Source: Anastatus disparis (taxonomy: Eukaryota; Arthropoda; Insecta; Hymenoptera; Eupelmidae). From it: DNA of 64,000 nucleotides. Made by a program: the position numbers and the translations under genes. The notes below the pieces were generated by a model, which saw nothing but the letters and a program-made list of their open reading frames with translations, searched no databases and was not told the DNA's origin. The DNA lies in contig JAFFSR010000374.1 of NCBI GenBank assembly GCA_017163975.1, forward strand, positions 1,722,501-1,786,500. The letters run 5' to 3'. Positions 42,646-54,540 of the stretch are shown here, one piece after another. Positions within the stretch are counted from its first letter, which is position 1. Each line of letters opens with the position of its first letter.

Positions 42646-43400
42646 ATTATTTGACGACGGTATTTAAAGTAATTGTAATTAGTAAATACTGTGTATTAAT
42701 ATTCTATAAGAACACTGCACGTATTTTTGGTATTTCAGTAACACCAAAAGTATAATTTCCATGTAAAAGATTGTATTGAAGAAAATTAAGGCCTAGATTT
42801 TACAATAAACAGGCTATGGAAGCGGTCCATTATGATTCTCCTGCAACATGGGATAGTACAAAGTATCATAAAATGATTCTAACTATGCAGATATAAATAT
42901 ACATAGTTTTTACTAATGTAGCATACAGTGAATTATATTCACAGACTGCTTTTAATAATTTATCTGCATAATGATAATTATTTTACGATACTTTTTATTA
43001 CCCCATGCTCCAGAAAATCAAAACGGGCCGCTTGCATAGAATGTTGGCTGTAAAAACCTAAGCCTTGATTCTCTTTAATACAATTTTTTATATGAAAAAT
43101 TTAGACATTCTTAGAGGGTTTTTTTAGATTTCAACCGCGTAAGTTGTAATTCAGGATATCGACGTTTTGTGAACATTATAACGGTTGGTATCGCTAACCA
43201 CATTTTACGGGATCAAAATCCGAAAAAACCCTCTAATAATGTCTAACATTCACCGTCAAAGCTTTAAATCCAAACATGGAAAACGTACTTTTGGTGTTAC
43301 TGAAATACCAAAAGTACATGCAGTGTCCCCATAGAATATTAATACACAGTATTTTCTAATTACAATTACTTTGAATAACGTCTTTTATTAATAATTTAAA
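42646..43400. mobile_element. ~750-bp foldback element with a nested MITE
   Basis: Arms ~42646-42930 and ~42955-43400 are inverted copies: GTGTATTAATATTCTAT and TTTGGTATTTCAGTAACACC on the left have inverse partners on the right. The right arm is interrupted at 43102-43245 by a second small element. Confidence 0.75.
43102..43245. mobile_element. 144-bp MITE nested in the foldback element
   Basis: Ends TAGACATTCTTAGAGGG and, inverted, TAGACATTATTAGAGGG, with GTTTTTT next to each. It is absent from the left arm of the host element, which gives the empty site. Confidence 0.7.
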
Positions 43401-43689
43401 AAACGCTGCCAAGTGCTTTAGCGCAACACTTTCTTATAGAGCTTATAGAGTAAAAGTAATTTGATTTTATTTTTTTGAATTTGATTTAAATGTAAAAAAA
43501 CAATTTCTATTCAAGAAAAATTAGTGAGTGTAAGAGAGTGATTAGGAAATAGAAAGAGAGAGTCAAAGAGGGATAAAAATAGAGTAAAAATGAGGATCAA
43601 TCTGAGATAGAAAGACACAGAGGAAGTGAGTAAAAGCGTTGAATTAGAAATTGAAAGAAGTGATCAAAGAGCTATTCTAAGAAAAATAT
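43401..43689. other. AT- and GA-rich spacer
   Basis: Contains GAGAG and AAAGAG-type simple sequence between 43520 and 43640, the purine-strand analogue of the CTCT tract at 49090-49672. No gene. Confidence 0.4.
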
Positions 43690-44740
<1,051 letters not shown>

Positions 44741-44741
44741 G

Positions 44742-45775
44742 CACTGCCGCCGAGATACTTTTGCCCCCCTTCGTCTAAAATCGACTTATTTAAAAAGTTT
44801 TATAACCCTGAAAAAAATGGTCGTAGCTTAAAAATTTTTTCAAAAACTATTGGTTTGATATAAAAAAACCATTTTTTTCGTATCTCTTATCCTTGTTTAA
44901 AAAAAAATTTTGTTTAACTTTGTTTTGACTTCGTAAAATAGTGTTCCATTTTAGTAGAAATCGTTACATTAATACAAAACCAAATAGATTTTAAAGCTTA
45001 TTTTTCAACGATGAAAATGCAATGTCGAACGTCTAGATTCGACCTTTTAAACCAGAGTTATAAGATTTTATATTTAAAAATAAGGTTTTTTCGATGTATG
45101 AATATCTCCGAATTTAAGAGGAATGAAAAAATTTGTCAAAGAGAAAAAATGTTCCTTTTTGGTCAAATAATAATAATATATAATAAAAAATTGATTTTGA
45201 AAAAAATTTTTTTTTTTTGTAGAAATGTAATGAAATTTTGATATCTTTAAAATATTGAACAACATATGTAAAAAAGGCAAAAAAAAAATTTTTTCCGAAA
45301 TGAATTTTGTATTATATATTATTATTATTTGACCAAAAAGGAACATTTTTTCTCTCTGACAAATTTTTCCATTCCTCTTAAATTCGGAGATATTCATACA
45401 TCGAAAAAAACCTTATTTTTAAATATAAAATCTTATAACTCTGGTTTAAAAGGTCAAATCTAGACGTTCGACATTGCATTTTTATCGTCGAAATATAAGC
45501 TTTAAAATCTATTTGGTTTTGTATTAATGTAACGATTTCTACTAAAATGGAACACTATTTTACAAAGTTAAACAAAATTTTTTTTTAAACAAGGATAAGA
45601 GATACAAGAAAAATGTTTTTTTTTATATCAAACCAATAGTTTTTGAAAGAATTTTCAACAATCTTTCGAATCCCATTGGAATTTTTAGGCTACGACCATT
45701 TTTTCCAGAGTTATAAAACTTTTTAGATAAGTCAATTTTAGACGAAGGGGGGCAAAAAGTATCTCGGCGGCAGTG
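44742..45775. mobile_element. 1,034-bp foldback element, CACTGCCGCC ends
   Basis: Ends CACTGCCGCCGAGATACTTT and the inverse AAAGTATCTCGGCGGCAGTG. Arms ~500 bp and closely similar (shared blocks GACGAAGGGGGGC, AATAAGGTTTTTTCGATGTA). The host repeat resumes directly after the right end at a TATGTACAAAT, compatible with a TA target. Mirrored open frames at 45011-45241 and 45074-45397 are by-products of the palindrome. Confidence 0.82.
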
Positions 45776-46075
45776 TATGTACAAATAATTTTCATAATCT
45801 TTATAATTATAATGTTTCACAAAAAAATCTTAATTTGAACGTTACGCTTACATTGTTACATAACTCTAAATTTTTCTGTATATATTTGGAATAATAATTG
45901 TTTAAAACGTGTAAACAATTTATAATTCTATTTGTAAACGGCATTCTAGAAATTATAAATGAAAAATTTTTTTCAGAAAAAACATACATATAAAAAATAA
46001 AATTTGAATAAATAAAAATGTGCTCATTCTTCGATTTTGGTTTTTGTTGTAATTGAATCCCAAATGTGTCTAGGA
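45776..46075. other. AT-rich spacer, remainder of interrupted repeat
   Basis: Begins with the continuation of the interrupted Helitron-linked repeat, then AT-rich DNA with no recognisable gene. Confidence 0.4.
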
Positions 46076-46702
46076 TCATATCCAAAAGGAAAATCTATGA
46101 TGCAAAAACTTCATGGTCAGAATTATTAGAGGACCACCGCGGTCTAATAACCATCGTTTAAAAGTAGTATCATTATCTGGAACGAGCAGGTTTTCATATA
46201 ACATCGTACGCATTAAATTTTCCCATGATAAAATAAATTTAACCAAATTTTCAATAATGTTCATACGTCTTCCATGTCGAATCATTGGTAATGTTTGTCT
46301 AAAATCTGATACAATCATAGTTTTACGGCCAAAGGGTTCGTCTACATCGCATAAATCTTGAAAAAGACGATCAACTGGCTCAAAAGCAAATTTTGATGTC
46401 TTGGATATTTTATCCAAAATTATTACTTGTGTTTCCTTTAATTTTTTGCCTCCTGCGGAGTTAGGCTTAACATTACAAGTTGTACAATCTGTTATATTTA
46501 ACGGTAGTTTAAATGTGGTGTGCACAGTTTCACCATTGACTAATGAATTCGCTGCTGTACCTGTCCAAGCCACACATAAATGATGTATAGTGTGATATTT
46601 GAAATAAGCTATTAAAACGGTAAGCAAATAACTTTTTCCACTTCCATCTAGTCCATCTACAAAAATATATTTTTCTTTATTATGGTTGTTTGAACTTCTC
46701 AT
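46076..46702 (-). pseudogene. Helitron PIF1-type helicase, ATPase part
   Basis: 208 open codons from ATG at 46702. P-loop VDGLDGSGKSYLL, then WTGTAANSLVNGETVHTTFKLP, a Walker B-like VIILDKISKTSK (canonical DE is changed to DK), and DFRQTLPMIRHG, all in PIF1 order. In a working Helitron this 5'-3' helicase unwinds donor DNA. It ends in frame-breaking sequence at 46076, and the rest of the protein is found at 40840-41567. The altered Walker B residue and truncation mark it as dead. Confidence 0.85.
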
Positions 46703-46930
46703 AGAAGAGTAGAATATTTGTTTTTTACTTCATATTATATTAAAGTAAAACCATTTTTTTTCGTTTCTCCGGTTCTCTGGATTAGCCAATTTTCAAAACT
46801 GCCTGATGTTTTTCTAATATCAGCAATTTTTTATTGGGTCCTATATAATTAATACTTATTATTTATAAGCTTTTTTTGGGTCTTATTTTTTAAGTCCCAT
46901 TATTTTAGGTCTCATTTGGACCTCAGTATC
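46703..46930 (+). repeat. Spacer repeat shared with 20110-20280
   Basis: AAGTAAAACCA...TTTTTATTGGGTCCTATATAATTA matches the stretch before the minisatellite at 20230, followed here by only a few GGGTCTTATTTTTT units. Confidence 0.6.
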
Positions 46931-47063
46931 TGTGGCTTTCGTTTTTGCTTTCTCATAGAGAAAGCATTGTATGGGTAAAAAAAATTTATTTCTATTTTTT
47001 CATTAATTTGTACATATTTAGACTCAGGGAGTCGAAAAAAGTGGTTTCCAGAAAATGTCTGTA

Positions 47064-47100
<37 letters not shown>

Positions 47101-47230
47101 TTGTGTATGATTTTAGTACGCCAATAAGATCTCGAGAACTACTCGATGGATTAACTTCAAATTTTGCATGCAATTTATTTTTTTGTCTAACTGAGGGGGG
47201 AGGGGGAAAGCTATTGAAAATTGATCTTCT
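46930..47230 (+). repeat. Terminal part of Helitron-linked repeat (inverse orientation)
   Basis: Hairpin GCTTTCTCATAGAGAAAGC at 46949-46967, GACTCAGGGAGTCGAAAA, CCAGAAAATGTCTG, a short (TG)n at 47069-47096, then GAACTACTCGATGGATTAA. It is the reverse complement of the layout at 17030-18239. Confidence 0.7.
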
Positions 47231-48905
47231 TAGCTCAGTTTTTTTTTAGAGCCATTTTAAGAGTTTTCAAAAAATTTTGATTTTTCATTTTTTTGATATT
47301 TTACGTGAACTACTCAAAGAATTTTCTTGAAAATTTGTATGAACATTATTTGCGACTGCCAAAAGAAGAAAAACTTTCACCAATTGATTTTCTTAGCGCA
47401 CTTTTAATTTTAGAGCATTTTGAAAATTTTGAAAAAAATTTTTTTTTTTCATTAATTTTTTATTTTACGACAACCATTCGATAGATTTGCTTCTAAATTT
47501 GTGTGCGAGTTATTCGCTATTGTCTAAAGAAAACAAGCTTTGGAACACTTACTTTCTTAGTGTAGTTTTAATTTTAGAACATTTTGAAAATTTTGGAAAA
47601 AATCTCTATTTTTCATTTTTTTTCTATTACACACAAACCATTCGATAGATTTGCTCGGAAATTTTTATGGAAATCATTTGCAATGGCCTAAATAAAACAA
47701 GCTTTGAAAAACTTATTTTCTCAGTGCAGTTTTAATTTTAGAGCATTTTGAAAATTTTGAATAAAATTTTTCCATTTTTTTTTATATTGTACGTAAACTA
47801 CTCGATGAAGGAGCTTCAAATTATGTATGGGAATTATTTATGATTCTCAAAAAAAATAAACTTTTGAAAATTAATTTTCTTCAATTTTCTTAGCGCACAT
47901 TTAAGTTTAGAGCATTTTGAAAATTTTGGAAAAAATATCTATTTTTCATTTTTTTTCTATTACACAAAAACCATTCGATAGATTTGCTCGAAAATTTTTA
48001 TGGGAATCATTTGCAATGGCCTAAATTAAAAAAGCTTTGAAAAACTTATTTTCTTAGCGCAGTTTTAATTTTAGAGCATTTTGAAAATTTTGAATAAAAT
48101 TTTTCTAATTTTTTTTATATTTTACGTAAACTACTCGATGAAGGAGCTTCAAATTATGTATGGGAATTATTTATGATTGCCAAAATAAAATGAATTTTTG
48201 AAAACTAATTTTCTTCAATTTTCTTAGCGCATATTTAATTTTAGAGCATTTTGAAAATTTTGAAAAAATTTTTTATTTTTTATTTCTTTTCTATTGCACA
48301 AAAATCACTTGATAAACTTGCTCAAAAATTTTTTTGCAAATTATTCACTATTATCTGAATAAATCAAGCTTTGGAAAACTTATTTTCATAGCGCAGTTTT
48401 AATTTTAGAGCATTTTGAAAATTTTGGAAAAAATGTTCATATTTCATTTTTTTTCTATTACACAAAAGCCATTCGATAGATTTGCTCAAAAATTTCCATA
48501 CAAATTATTTGTTATTGCCTAATTAAAGCAAGCTTGGAAAAACTTATTTTCTTAGTGCAGTTTTAATTTTAGAGCATTTTGTAAATCTTGAATAGAATTT
48601 CACTTATTTTTTGGTATTTTACGTAAACTACTCGATGAAGTAGCTTAAAATTATGTATAGAAATTATTTACGATTGCCTAAATAAAATGAACTTTTGAAA
48701 ACTGGTTTTCTTAGCGTAGTTGTAACGTTAAAGCGTTTTGAAAATTTTAAAACAATGTTTATTTTTCAATTATTTGGTATTTTTTGTAAACTATTCAATG
48801 AAAATGTTCCAAAATTTGTATGCAAGTTATTGGTTATGGTGTTAAGAAGACAAGCTTGGGAAAATTAATTTTATAAACGCATTTTTAATTTTAGAGCATC
48901 ATAAA
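47231..48905 (+). repeat. Array of ~120-bp Helitron-linked monomers
   Basis: About 14 degenerate tandem copies of a unit with TTACGTAAACTACTCGATGA, CTTATTTTCTTAGCGCAG and TTTTAATTTTAGAGCATTTT. It is AT-rich with no coding content. The two ~300-bp stretches 47700-47960 and 48030-48260 are especially similar, hinting at a higher-order repeat. Confidence 0.8.
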
Positions 48906-48913
48906 ATCACATT

Positions 48914-49025
48914 ATGCAAATGGCAAAAGTAAGAAAGAGTAAAATTCATATAGTTTTCGTAGATATTAAGACAGCCTTCAATACAGAGGATAGGGACATT
49001 TATATTAAAATCGTATTAAAAAAAA
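48914..49025 (+). pseudogene. LINE reverse transcriptase fragment
   Basis: About 37 codons reading KSKIHIVFVDIKTAFNTEDR, which is motif A of non-LTR reverse transcriptases (F-V-D-x-K-x-A-F-x-x-x-D-R). It is cut off on the left by the monomer array and on the right by a pyrimidine-rich tract. It differs from the RT of the LINE downstream, so it is a separate element. Confidence 0.6.
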
Positions 49026-49089
49026 TAAAATCAAATTACTCTAACTCAATGCGCTCTATGAGAAAGCATTGCGCCAAAGCACTTGGCAG

Positions 49090-49672
49090 CGTTTTTCTAA
49101 TTATCTTTCTCATTATTATTATTCACACTATCTTTTTTTTGTTCACCCCAACTTCCCTCCCTTCCCCTCACTTCCCCTTCATCTTCTTTCTCCCTCTCCA
49201 TTTTATTCTCCCCTTCTTTTGTTCTTTGCTCTCTCACTCTCTCTCTCGCTCTCTTTCACTGTCGCTCGTTGTCTCTTGCTCGTTCTTCCTCGCTCTTTTT
49301 CGCTCTCTCTCGTTTTCTCTTACTCATTCTCGTTCTCTCTCGCCCCCTCTTGCTCTCGCCCTTCCTCTTTCACCCTTTCTCGCTTTTCTTCTCTCTTCCT
49401 ATATCGCCTTCTCTCGCTCTTTTTCGCTCTCTCTTTTCCTCTCTTGCCTTTCTCTCTCTTCCTTGCTTTCTCCATTGCCCTCTCTTACTTTCTCTCACTT
49501 TCACTATACCTTTCTCGACCTCCTTCACTCTTCCTTGCCTTCTCTTTCTCTCTATCATTCTCTCTTTTCTTCTCTCGCTCTCTCTTTTCTTCTCTTGCCT
49601 TCTCTTTTCCTATCCCACCCTCTCCCGTTCTTTCTCGCTTTCTTCTTCCTTGCATTAAATTTCTCTGATTCT
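49090..49672 (+). repeat. Pyrimidine-rich (CTCT/TTCT/CGCT) low-complexity tract
   Basis: Nearly pure C/T on the plus strand with CTCTCTCGCT-type units. The overlapping open frames of up to 273 codons are artefacts of composition. Confidence 0.85.
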
Positions 49673-49841
49673 GTGACATCTTCTCGGAGGTTATGTTTGA
49701 TTAGCATGCCTACTGACAATTTTTTCAGTGGTTAGTAACCACCTGTTAACTATTTTTTGCACTTCCATCTCCTCTATCATTTACTAGCTGCTAAGGAAGA
49801 TATCTACTTTATCAACGCTAGGAAAAGATAGTTGCTTTCAA

Positions 49842-50488
49842 TTGCCACGTTCCTTGTGCTGCTTTTGGTGCAGTGTGATAGTAGTGTGTGCGGTGTGTAA
49901 ATGCGAGATGATTCGCTTCGAACCTCCTCTCCAGTGTGTAAATTGTAGTAATTTATTCGAACTAGCTCAGATGTTGCCCAAGCACCGGGGACTGCTCCTT
50001 CTACCCCGATCAGTCCACATTGCCGGGCGGGGTGTCTACGCCCACTCTGCTTTTTTCGCATTACGCGGATAACGTATCTTCGCCTTCTGTCGGAGTAGTG
50101 TTGGAGGATAGGCCTCTTTTTTTAAAGTTTGCTGAGCTGACAGCTAGCGCCTTAATGAGTAGACAAGGTGATACGCCTGATAAATCTGGCAAAACTCCTC
50201 CACTATGGTTTTTAGAGTTTAAGGATAGTATTATGGGTACTCTGGCTGAAATCTCGGCTAATGTGAAGGGCACAGCATTGAGAATGGACAACTTAGAGAC
50301 TGCTTTGAATGAAGCCAAAGAGAAATTTTCTGCAAACACTCGTAGTCTTGAGAATCGTTTAAAGTGCACTGAATCTTTGTTATCTCGTCCTTTCGAGGAT
50401 TCTTGTGAGATTCTGGTTACAAGCTTGTCTTTAGAAATTGATCCTCCAAACCTCAATTTTTTTAAGATTCTTAAACTTATAGGACTTA
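49842..50488 (+). pseudogene. LINE ORF1 (Jockey/CR1-like), 5' part
   Basis: A Cys-rich segment CAVCKCEMIRFEPPLQCVNC at ~49890 opens a first frame, followed after a shift by 50100-50488 with a coiled-coil-like region (RMDNLETALNEAKEKF, NTRSLENRLKCTESLL) and SCEILVTSLSLEIDP, the layout of an ORF1 RNA-binding protein. A MITE interrupts it at 50489. The family call (Jockey or CR1 clade) is tentative. Confidence 0.65.
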
Positions 50489-51127
50489 CAAGGATAGTAT
50501 TTGACCTCCAGGAAACAGATTTGGCTGAAACTACAGGACATGATTTTTTGATAAAAAAAATAAGCTGGTGTTTTTTCTTTTGTGCTAATAGGTCCTATAG
50601 GCGGAGATATACACATTTCTTCGGAAATATAAAGAAAAGAAGCATTTATAAGAACTTAAACAGCCAAACAACTAAAAATTTTACAGAAAAATGTATGGAA
50701 AAAAAAAACAATTTAAGAGCTTTAATTTGAGCCTTATTGCATCAAAAAAGCTTCTGGAGTTCAAAAGTTGTGCAAATTTTTAGCACGTAACATACGATCA
50801 CATTTTTACCCTATTTTATTAGCATTTTTGAATCGCCTGTAACTTTGGAATCATATGAGATTTTTTAATGCAACAAAGCTTAAATTTAAGTTTTTAACCT
50901 GTACTCTCTTTTATTTTCCATACAATTTTATGTAAGAGTTTTAGGTGTTTAATTATTTAAGTTCTTATAAAGACTTCTTTTCATTACATTTTCGAAAAAA
51001 TGTTTATATCTCCGTCTATAGGGCCTATTAGCACAAAAGAAAAAACACGGATTCATTTTTTTTAACAAAAAATCATATTCTGCAGTTTTAGCCAAATCCG
51101 TTTCCCGGAGGTCAAATACTCTCCTTG
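50489..51127. mobile_element. 639-bp foldback MITE, CAAGGA ends, TTA target duplication
   Basis: Begins CAAGGATAGTATTTGACCTC and ends with the inverse GGTCAAATACTCTCCTTG, flanked by TTA on both sides (50486-50488 region and 51128-51130). Arms share GGAAACNGATTTGGCTGAAA. A three-base TTA duplication suits PIF/Harbinger-type movers. Fragments of the family lie at 14765-14965 and near 58086. Confidence 0.75.
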
Positions 51128-51530
51128 TTAGTATTAAGAAATCTCATTTTCTCAGTACACGTAAATGGTTACCCCAATCCCTTAGAATGATATGACTGTG
51201 GGGATGGACAATAAGAATTTCGTACCAGCGTCTTTTCGGCTGTGGCGGAAATTCCAAGATCTTCATTTGCGTTCTGTGTCTATTCTCTGCTAAGTGAGGC
51301 TAAGGCAGCCAAGAAGGAACTTGATTATGAGTGGCCCTTCGTATCTGACCTTAAGGTTTATATAAGGCGCATAAATGACTCTTTTCCTATTCTTATTGCT
51401 TCTGGCATGATTGCCTTCAAACAAAGTATGTGTTTCACGTGACTTTAAGATTGTTTCGTCCACTGTGCCGTTCTTTAGTCAGTCAAGTAATTATTTAAGT
51501 TCTAACTCATCAAAAGATTTTGTGCGTATG
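51128..51530 (+). pseudogene. LINE ORF1, 3' part
   Basis: After the MITE the ORF1 sequence resumes with decayed codons, including a FGCGGNSKI-like block at ~51235 and CVSRDFKI near 51428. Several stops. Confidence 0.5.
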
Positions 51531-52947
51531 CCTCACGCGATTGTAAATTGTGTTAGAACTCATTTCAATAAAATTGAATTTTGATGTAAGTCTAAAGATT
51601 TTGATATTTTTGCCATTACAGAGACCTTTTTTACGAAATCTGATTCTAGTTCTGTCATGAATATAGATGGATACGAATTCTTTCGACTTGATAGACAGGG
51701 TCAGACTGATGGTAGTGTTAATGCTTATGTCCGTGGTAGTTTAAGAAATAAGGATCTTGCATCAACCTGATCCGTTTCTTGACAATACTCCGGAAAAACT
51801 CCTATTAGATATAAGTGATGGCGTCAACTCTTTGCTATGTTGTAAAGTCTATGTAAGGCCTAAGGCTTATTCTTTAGACAATCTCTTTAATGCTTCATCG
51901 GCGTATGTATATGATTACAAGAACATCATCATTACTGGGGACTCCAATATAGATTTGCTCAAATCTTCCTACTCCTCAGATGCTTTGAGGTCTTATTTTG
52001 ACTCTTTTTCACTATACTTAGTGCCCTCTGGGGCCACTCATCATGTATTCACTGCAGATCATGACTCTCGTACTTGGTTAGATTTGTTCGTCATTGATGA
52101 TAGCTTAGCTCTACTATCCTACGAGAAATAAATCCCCCCATTTATTGCTGGTCATGATTTAATCAAAATCAAGTTAAAGTTTGCTTAGTCTGAAAAAATT
52201 ATCAAATCTTTGATTACCGGGAACTTTAGAGATGGTAACATGGATGCTCTAAAATCTGTTGTCACTCATAGTTTTTCTTTATGTTTTCCTGCAAATCCGT
52301 TGTATATTACCTCTGTAAATGTGGTGTCTGATTTTCCTTATTCTTTTAGTACTAGGCCAAATATGATTCATCAATCTTTTTTTGAGTTAAGTGGCCAATT
52401 TGTTAGTGGCAAGGTTGGTACCTTTAATTCCAATATTGTCGATGTTTTTGATATATTTGCTCCAACAAGAGTAATCATAGGTTTCTCATGATTTGCGTTT
52501 GCTTATGAAACGACGCGACAACTGCTATCGTTTGGCTCGAAGATCTGGCTCGGTTAATGATTGTGCTCGTTCCAAATCACTTCGTAATAAAGTTCCAAAC
52601 TCACTGTGTAAGTCGGAGAATAACTTCATTCTAAACAAACTTTTATCAGCACCCACGGTCAAAAATAAGTGGTCTGAACTTAATAATTTGGGCCTTTCTA
52701 ACAACACTTTGCCATCTCCACTCAAATATTTTTTTTCATCAGTGCTCTTGAAGCATTACACTTCGATTTCATCGCTTAGTCCTGCATTGACTGATGCTGA
52801 CATCGAACATGTTCTGTCAACCCCGCTCAGATCTGATATTTCAATCTTCGATTTAGTGTCAACCAATTCTATAAGTTTAATTAACATTTTACGATTAGCT
52901 AGATTCGAAGCAGTGGGTCTAGACCAAATTCCTGCTAATGTGCTTAA

Positions 52948-53328
52948 GAGGAGGTCACGTATCTCTGTCCTTTTCTAATCAAAGAAATGATTTTTTTACA
53001 AAAACTAATAACTTTATCAAAAAATGAAGAGAAAGCCGCATCTTGTATCAAAAAAAGCAATATTTTCTTTGATAAGAAAAAATTAATTTTATTGCTTCGT
53101 TCTCAAGAAAACCTTGAAAAACCAAATTGTTCACCCTAACCTCTATGATTTAAGTTTTTCAAGGTTTTCTTGAAAACGAAGCCATAAAATTAATTCTTTC
53201 TTATCAAAGAAAATATTGTTTTTTTTATTACGAGATGCGGCTTTCTCTTCATTTTTTGCTAAAGTTATTAGTTTCAGTAAAAAACTCAATTCTTTGATTA
53301 GAAAAGGACAGAGATACGTGACCTCCTC
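52948..53328. mobile_element. Foldback MITE in LINE ORF2, TTAA target duplication
   Basis: 381 bp between TTAA at 52944-52947 and 53329-53332. Ends GAGGAGGTCACGTATCTCTG and its inverse. The arms are highly similar; a central AAACCTTGAAAAACC block folds on GGTTTTC...AAGTTTTTCAAGG. The RT reading frame joins cleanly across it (VLK|IVDG). It is a relative of 40430-40830. Confidence 0.85.
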
Positions 53329-53984
53329 TTAAGATAGTGGATGGTTGCATAGCTGATAGTCTTACTGCTATTATTAATGACTCTTTTATCCATGGCTATT
53401 TTCCAGTAGCCTAGAAGAGAGCATTTTCAATACCGCTTGCTAAGCAAGCAAAGATGGGCAGCCCATCTGAGACTCGTCCTATCGCCAAACTTTATGAGGT
53501 TTCGAAAGTTTTAAAGAGGGTTGTTCATACTTAGTTCTCATCTCATTTCGAGGCAGATTTCTCACCTGATTTATACCAAGCTGGGTTTAGAAAGGGTCAT
53601 AATATCCAAACATCCTTGTTACACTTACTGAATGTCTGTAGGACTGTTATCGATCGCCGTATGATCACATTGCTACTTTATTTCGATTATTCTAAGGCCT
53701 TTGATAGAGTTCCTCATTGTTAATTATTTATTAAACTATGTACCATGAACTGCTCAGACATGGTAATTAAATAATTCGCTTCGTATTAATCAAACCGTGC
53801 ATACTCCATGATATACGATTCAAACAATATAACGGAATGGTCACAGGTGTCAGCTGGTGTCCCTCAGGGCAGTGTCCTGGGACCGTTGTTGTTTATGTTT
53901 TATATAAACGATATCTCATCTGCCTTGTCTTCAACTAACCATATTTTTTTTGCTGATGACCTACAAGTTCACGGTAAACATTCT

Positions 53985-54250
53985 GCATGTACAGCGACGG
54001 TGACTAGGTTGTGCGGCACGATGCCGGCACTAGGTTTCAGGTGTCGAGATGGCGTGGCAGTCAAAGATATAGCAACACACGCTTAACATATGTGACTCTG
54101 CCTTGTTTTACACAGTAGCGCCTCTCGTGCACCTTGAGGCAAGCATTGACATTCTACAGAGATAGCCACTGTAACGAAGTAACATCGGCACCGTATTTTT
54201 CGGTGCCGATGCAGCAGACGCACGCTGTCTCACAAACAGACTTCCTTAAC
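53985..54250. other. Foreign GC-richer segment inside LINE ORF2 with strong hairpin
   Basis: Interrupts the RT between FADDLQVHG and its C-terminal part and has no coding match. It contains a perfect 11-bp stem CATCGGCACCG/CGGTGCCGATG with a 7-base loop at 54183-54211 and CTGTCTCACAAACAGAC nearby. Source unknown; its exact ends are not clear. Confidence 0.5.
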
Positions 54251-54540
54251 GTGCCAAATGTTTTCCGTAGTTATAAATCTTTCTTGCCGGTGAATCTGAA
54301 GAAGGAGGCAAGTCTCATGAATCATGAGGTTGCCTCTCTGGTTAAATAGGTAGATGATAATGACTTACTTCTAAATGCAGGGATAACTCAGACTATATTT
54401 ATAGGTAGCCAGCAATATATCTCTTGTTTAAGATATAGCTTTGTTCCTAACATCTTCGTTGGTGATACAGTTGTTCCATATTCCCCAGTGGTAATAAATC
54501 TTGGTTTACGGATATTCTCTACACTTGATTGGATCAAATG

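Larger units (their letters stand above)
51535..54540 (+). pseudogene. LINE ORF2, endonuclease and reverse transcriptase (broken)
   Basis: APE-type endonuclease motifs: KDFDIFAITETFFTKSD at ~51596 and IIITGDSNIDLL at ~51930. The reverse transcriptase follows at ~52890 (LGLDQIPANVLK), then, beyond a MITE, TRPIAKLYEVSKVLKRV, YQAGFRKGHNI, a LLLYFDYSKAFDRVPH motif near 53670, GVPQGSVLGPLLF at ~53861 and the catalytic FFADD at ~53946-53960. After a foreign segment (~53985-54250) the C-terminal part resumes at 54360-54540 (LLLNAGITQTIFIGSQQYIS). Many stops and shifts. Motifs are those of a Jockey/CR1-like element; the exact clade is not settled. Confidence 0.82.

Noticed and set aside
45011..45397. 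Pair of similar small ORFs on opposite strands
   Set aside because: They are the two arms of one palindrome read on opposite strands.
48914..49735. 273-codon open frame across the CTCT tract
   Set aside because: Only the first ~37 codons match a protein family (LINE RT). The rest is Ser/Leu/Phe from a pyrimidine repeat.
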